Positions 63,409 through 64,000 of a stretch of DNA of 64,000 bases are shown piece after piece. A program made the translations under genes and the position numbers. Every line of letters starts with the position of its first letter. The first letter of the stretch is position 1. The stretch comes from Candidatus Caldisaccharidevorator malaysiensis (GTDB lineage: Bacteria > Armatimonadota > Fervidibacteria > Fervidibacterales > Fervidibacteraceae): positions 20,618 to 84,617 of the forward strand of contig JANXBO010000005.1 in NCBI GenBank assembly GCA_025057575.1. Direction: 5' to 3'. Under the pieces are notes generated by a model that saw nothing but the letters and a program-made list of their open reading frames with translations, did not search any database and was not told the origin of the DNA.

Positions 63409-64000
63409 CTAAATTTCCAGTCGCCGGACCGGTTGGGCGGGCAGAGGCTCCGTCTCCTCGCCAGAGGCGGGTCGGGCTCGGGATTCCGCCCATTGCCGAA
63501 ACGCCTCTATCTGCTCCTTCATCGTCACGGACAAAGGAAGGGTCTCGGAGAGCGCCTTGACGATGTCCTCGGTGGTGATGTCTCTTTGCTCGCTGAAGGC
63601 GTTATACAGAGCGGAGACGACGGCTTCTTCTATCTCTGCTCCGCTGAAGCCCTGGGACTTCTGGCTAAGAAGTTCTAAGTCAAACTTGCTGGGATCCCGC
63701 CCTCTCTTTCGCAGATGAATGGCGAAGATTTCCATCCGTTCTTTGGCGCTGGGCAGGTCTACGAAGAAGATTTCGTCTAATCGTCCTTTCCTGAGGAGTT
63801 CGGGAGGCAACTGCTCAATGGAGTTGGCGGTGGCAATGACGAAAACGGGTCTCTTTTTCTCCTGAAGCCAAGTTAAAAAGAGACCGAGGACCCTTGCTGT
63901 CGTCCCCGCATCCGACATTGCCGAACTCTGAGAGCCGGCGAAGGCTTTTTCCAGTTCATCCACCCAAAGGATCGCCGGTGCCACACTCTCGGCAACCCTC
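63409..64000 (-). CDS. AAA+ ATPase, Ycf46-like (5' end outside window)
   Basis: Only the last roughly 196 residues are present; the frame is open through base 64000. Seen: Walker [15 protein letters not shown], sensor 1 [13 protein letters not shown], arginine-finger-type [19 protein letters not shown], and the C-terminal helical lid ([20 protein letters not shown]). The WVDELEKAF and [12 protein letters not shown] wording is typical of the Ycf46 group of AAA proteins. Walker A lies upstream. It heads the minus-strand cluster AAA-DUF1257-TPR-DUF2997-zinc ribbon-pilT. Confidence 0.85.
   Translation of the reverse strand, partial: RVAESVAPAILWVDELEKAFAGSQSSAMSDAGTTARVLGLFLTWLQEKKRPVFVIATANSIEQLPPELLRKGRLDEIFFVDLPSAKERMEIFAIHLRKRGRDPSKFDLELLSQKSQGFSGAEIEEAVVSALYNAFSEQRDITTEDIVKALSETLPLSVTMKEQIEAFRQWAESRARPASGEETEPLPAQPVRRLEI

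Noticed and set aside
1..64000. CRISPR arrays, insertion sequences, prophage, rRNA operons, tRNA genes, defence systems
   Set aside because: No regularly spaced repeats, transposase motifs, rRNA conserved blocks or complete tRNA cloverleafs were seen on reading. The AAA ATPase at 8.7 kb and the alpha-2-macroglobulin were considered as defence genes, but neither has a supporting neighbour.

Overview
The window looks like chromosomal DNA of a free-living bacterium, most likely a member of the Armatimonadota. The best clue is the pair of prepilin-like proteins at 15.3-17.3 kb. They carry the N-terminal pattern [16 protein letters not shown] followed by [12 protein letters not shown] and a C-terminal H-X9-DG motif, a combination I associate with Armatimonadota. 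This is pattern recognition; no database search was possible. I saw no rRNA, tRNA, CRISPR array, insertion sequence or phage gene. Coding density is high, many genes overlap by 4 bases (ATGA or GTGA) or 8 bases, and most starts have clear GGAGG-type ribosome binding sites.

Layout. 1-2.8 kb: the end of a glycoside-hydrolase-like gene and a GH3 N-acetylhexosaminidase. 2.8-8.6 kb: two tandem CNNM/CBS membrane proteins, a lipoprotein lacking a canonical start codon, and hom-thrC for threonine synthesis. 8.7-15 kb, minus strand: an AAA ATPase and a 1590-residue alpha-2-macroglobulin-like protein. 15.3-17.6 kb: two prepilin genes, each followed by a tiny one-helix proline-rich membrane protein. 17.7-25.2 kb: hslV, lipoate ligase, an unrecognised 429-residue protein, glyQ, a TolB-like lipoprotein, glyA and a membrane-bound spermidine-synthase-like protein. 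25.4-34.6 kb: a LysM/BON secretin, an M16 peptidase, a DUF2723 membrane protein coupled to an acyl-ACP-reductase-like enzyme, and a VIT/VWA protein. 34.7-39.6 kb: sugar isomerase, nitroreductase, uroporphyrinogen-decarboxylase-like protein and FGGY kinase. 39.6-46.0 kb: sdhA with a fused sdhCD, then ybeY-pgpH-phoH. 46.2-59.5 kb: two sugar-phosphate isomerase/epimerase-like proteins, an enolase-superfamily epimerase, a rhamnulose-phosphate aldolase/dehydrogenase fusion, a giant ElbD-like lipid enzyme, cinA and a GH78 rhamnosidase. 59.7-64 kb: a stand-alone RAM domain, pilT, and a cluster related to the Ycf46/Ycf35 (AAA/DUF1257/DUF2997) genes that runs off the window.

Shared themes. Type IV pilus or type II secretion parts are scattered: prepilins, secretin, PilT, and a GspG-like segment inside the macroglobulin. 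Deoxy-sugar catabolism is represented by rhamnosidase, isomerase, kinase and aldolase/dehydrogenase, also scattered. Several enzymes lack their usual partner next door: hslV without hslU, glyQ without glyS, sdhA/sdhCD without sdhB.

The most interesting objects are: (1) the AAA/DUF1257/TPR/DUF2997/zinc-ribbon cluster ending at pilT; (2) the 1408-residue reductase-ligase-carrier-acyltransferase resembling the myxobacterial ether-lipid enzyme ElbD, with a separate cyanobacterial-type acyl-ACP reductase 18 kb away; (3) the GspG-like domain sitting where the bait region should be in the macroglobulin.
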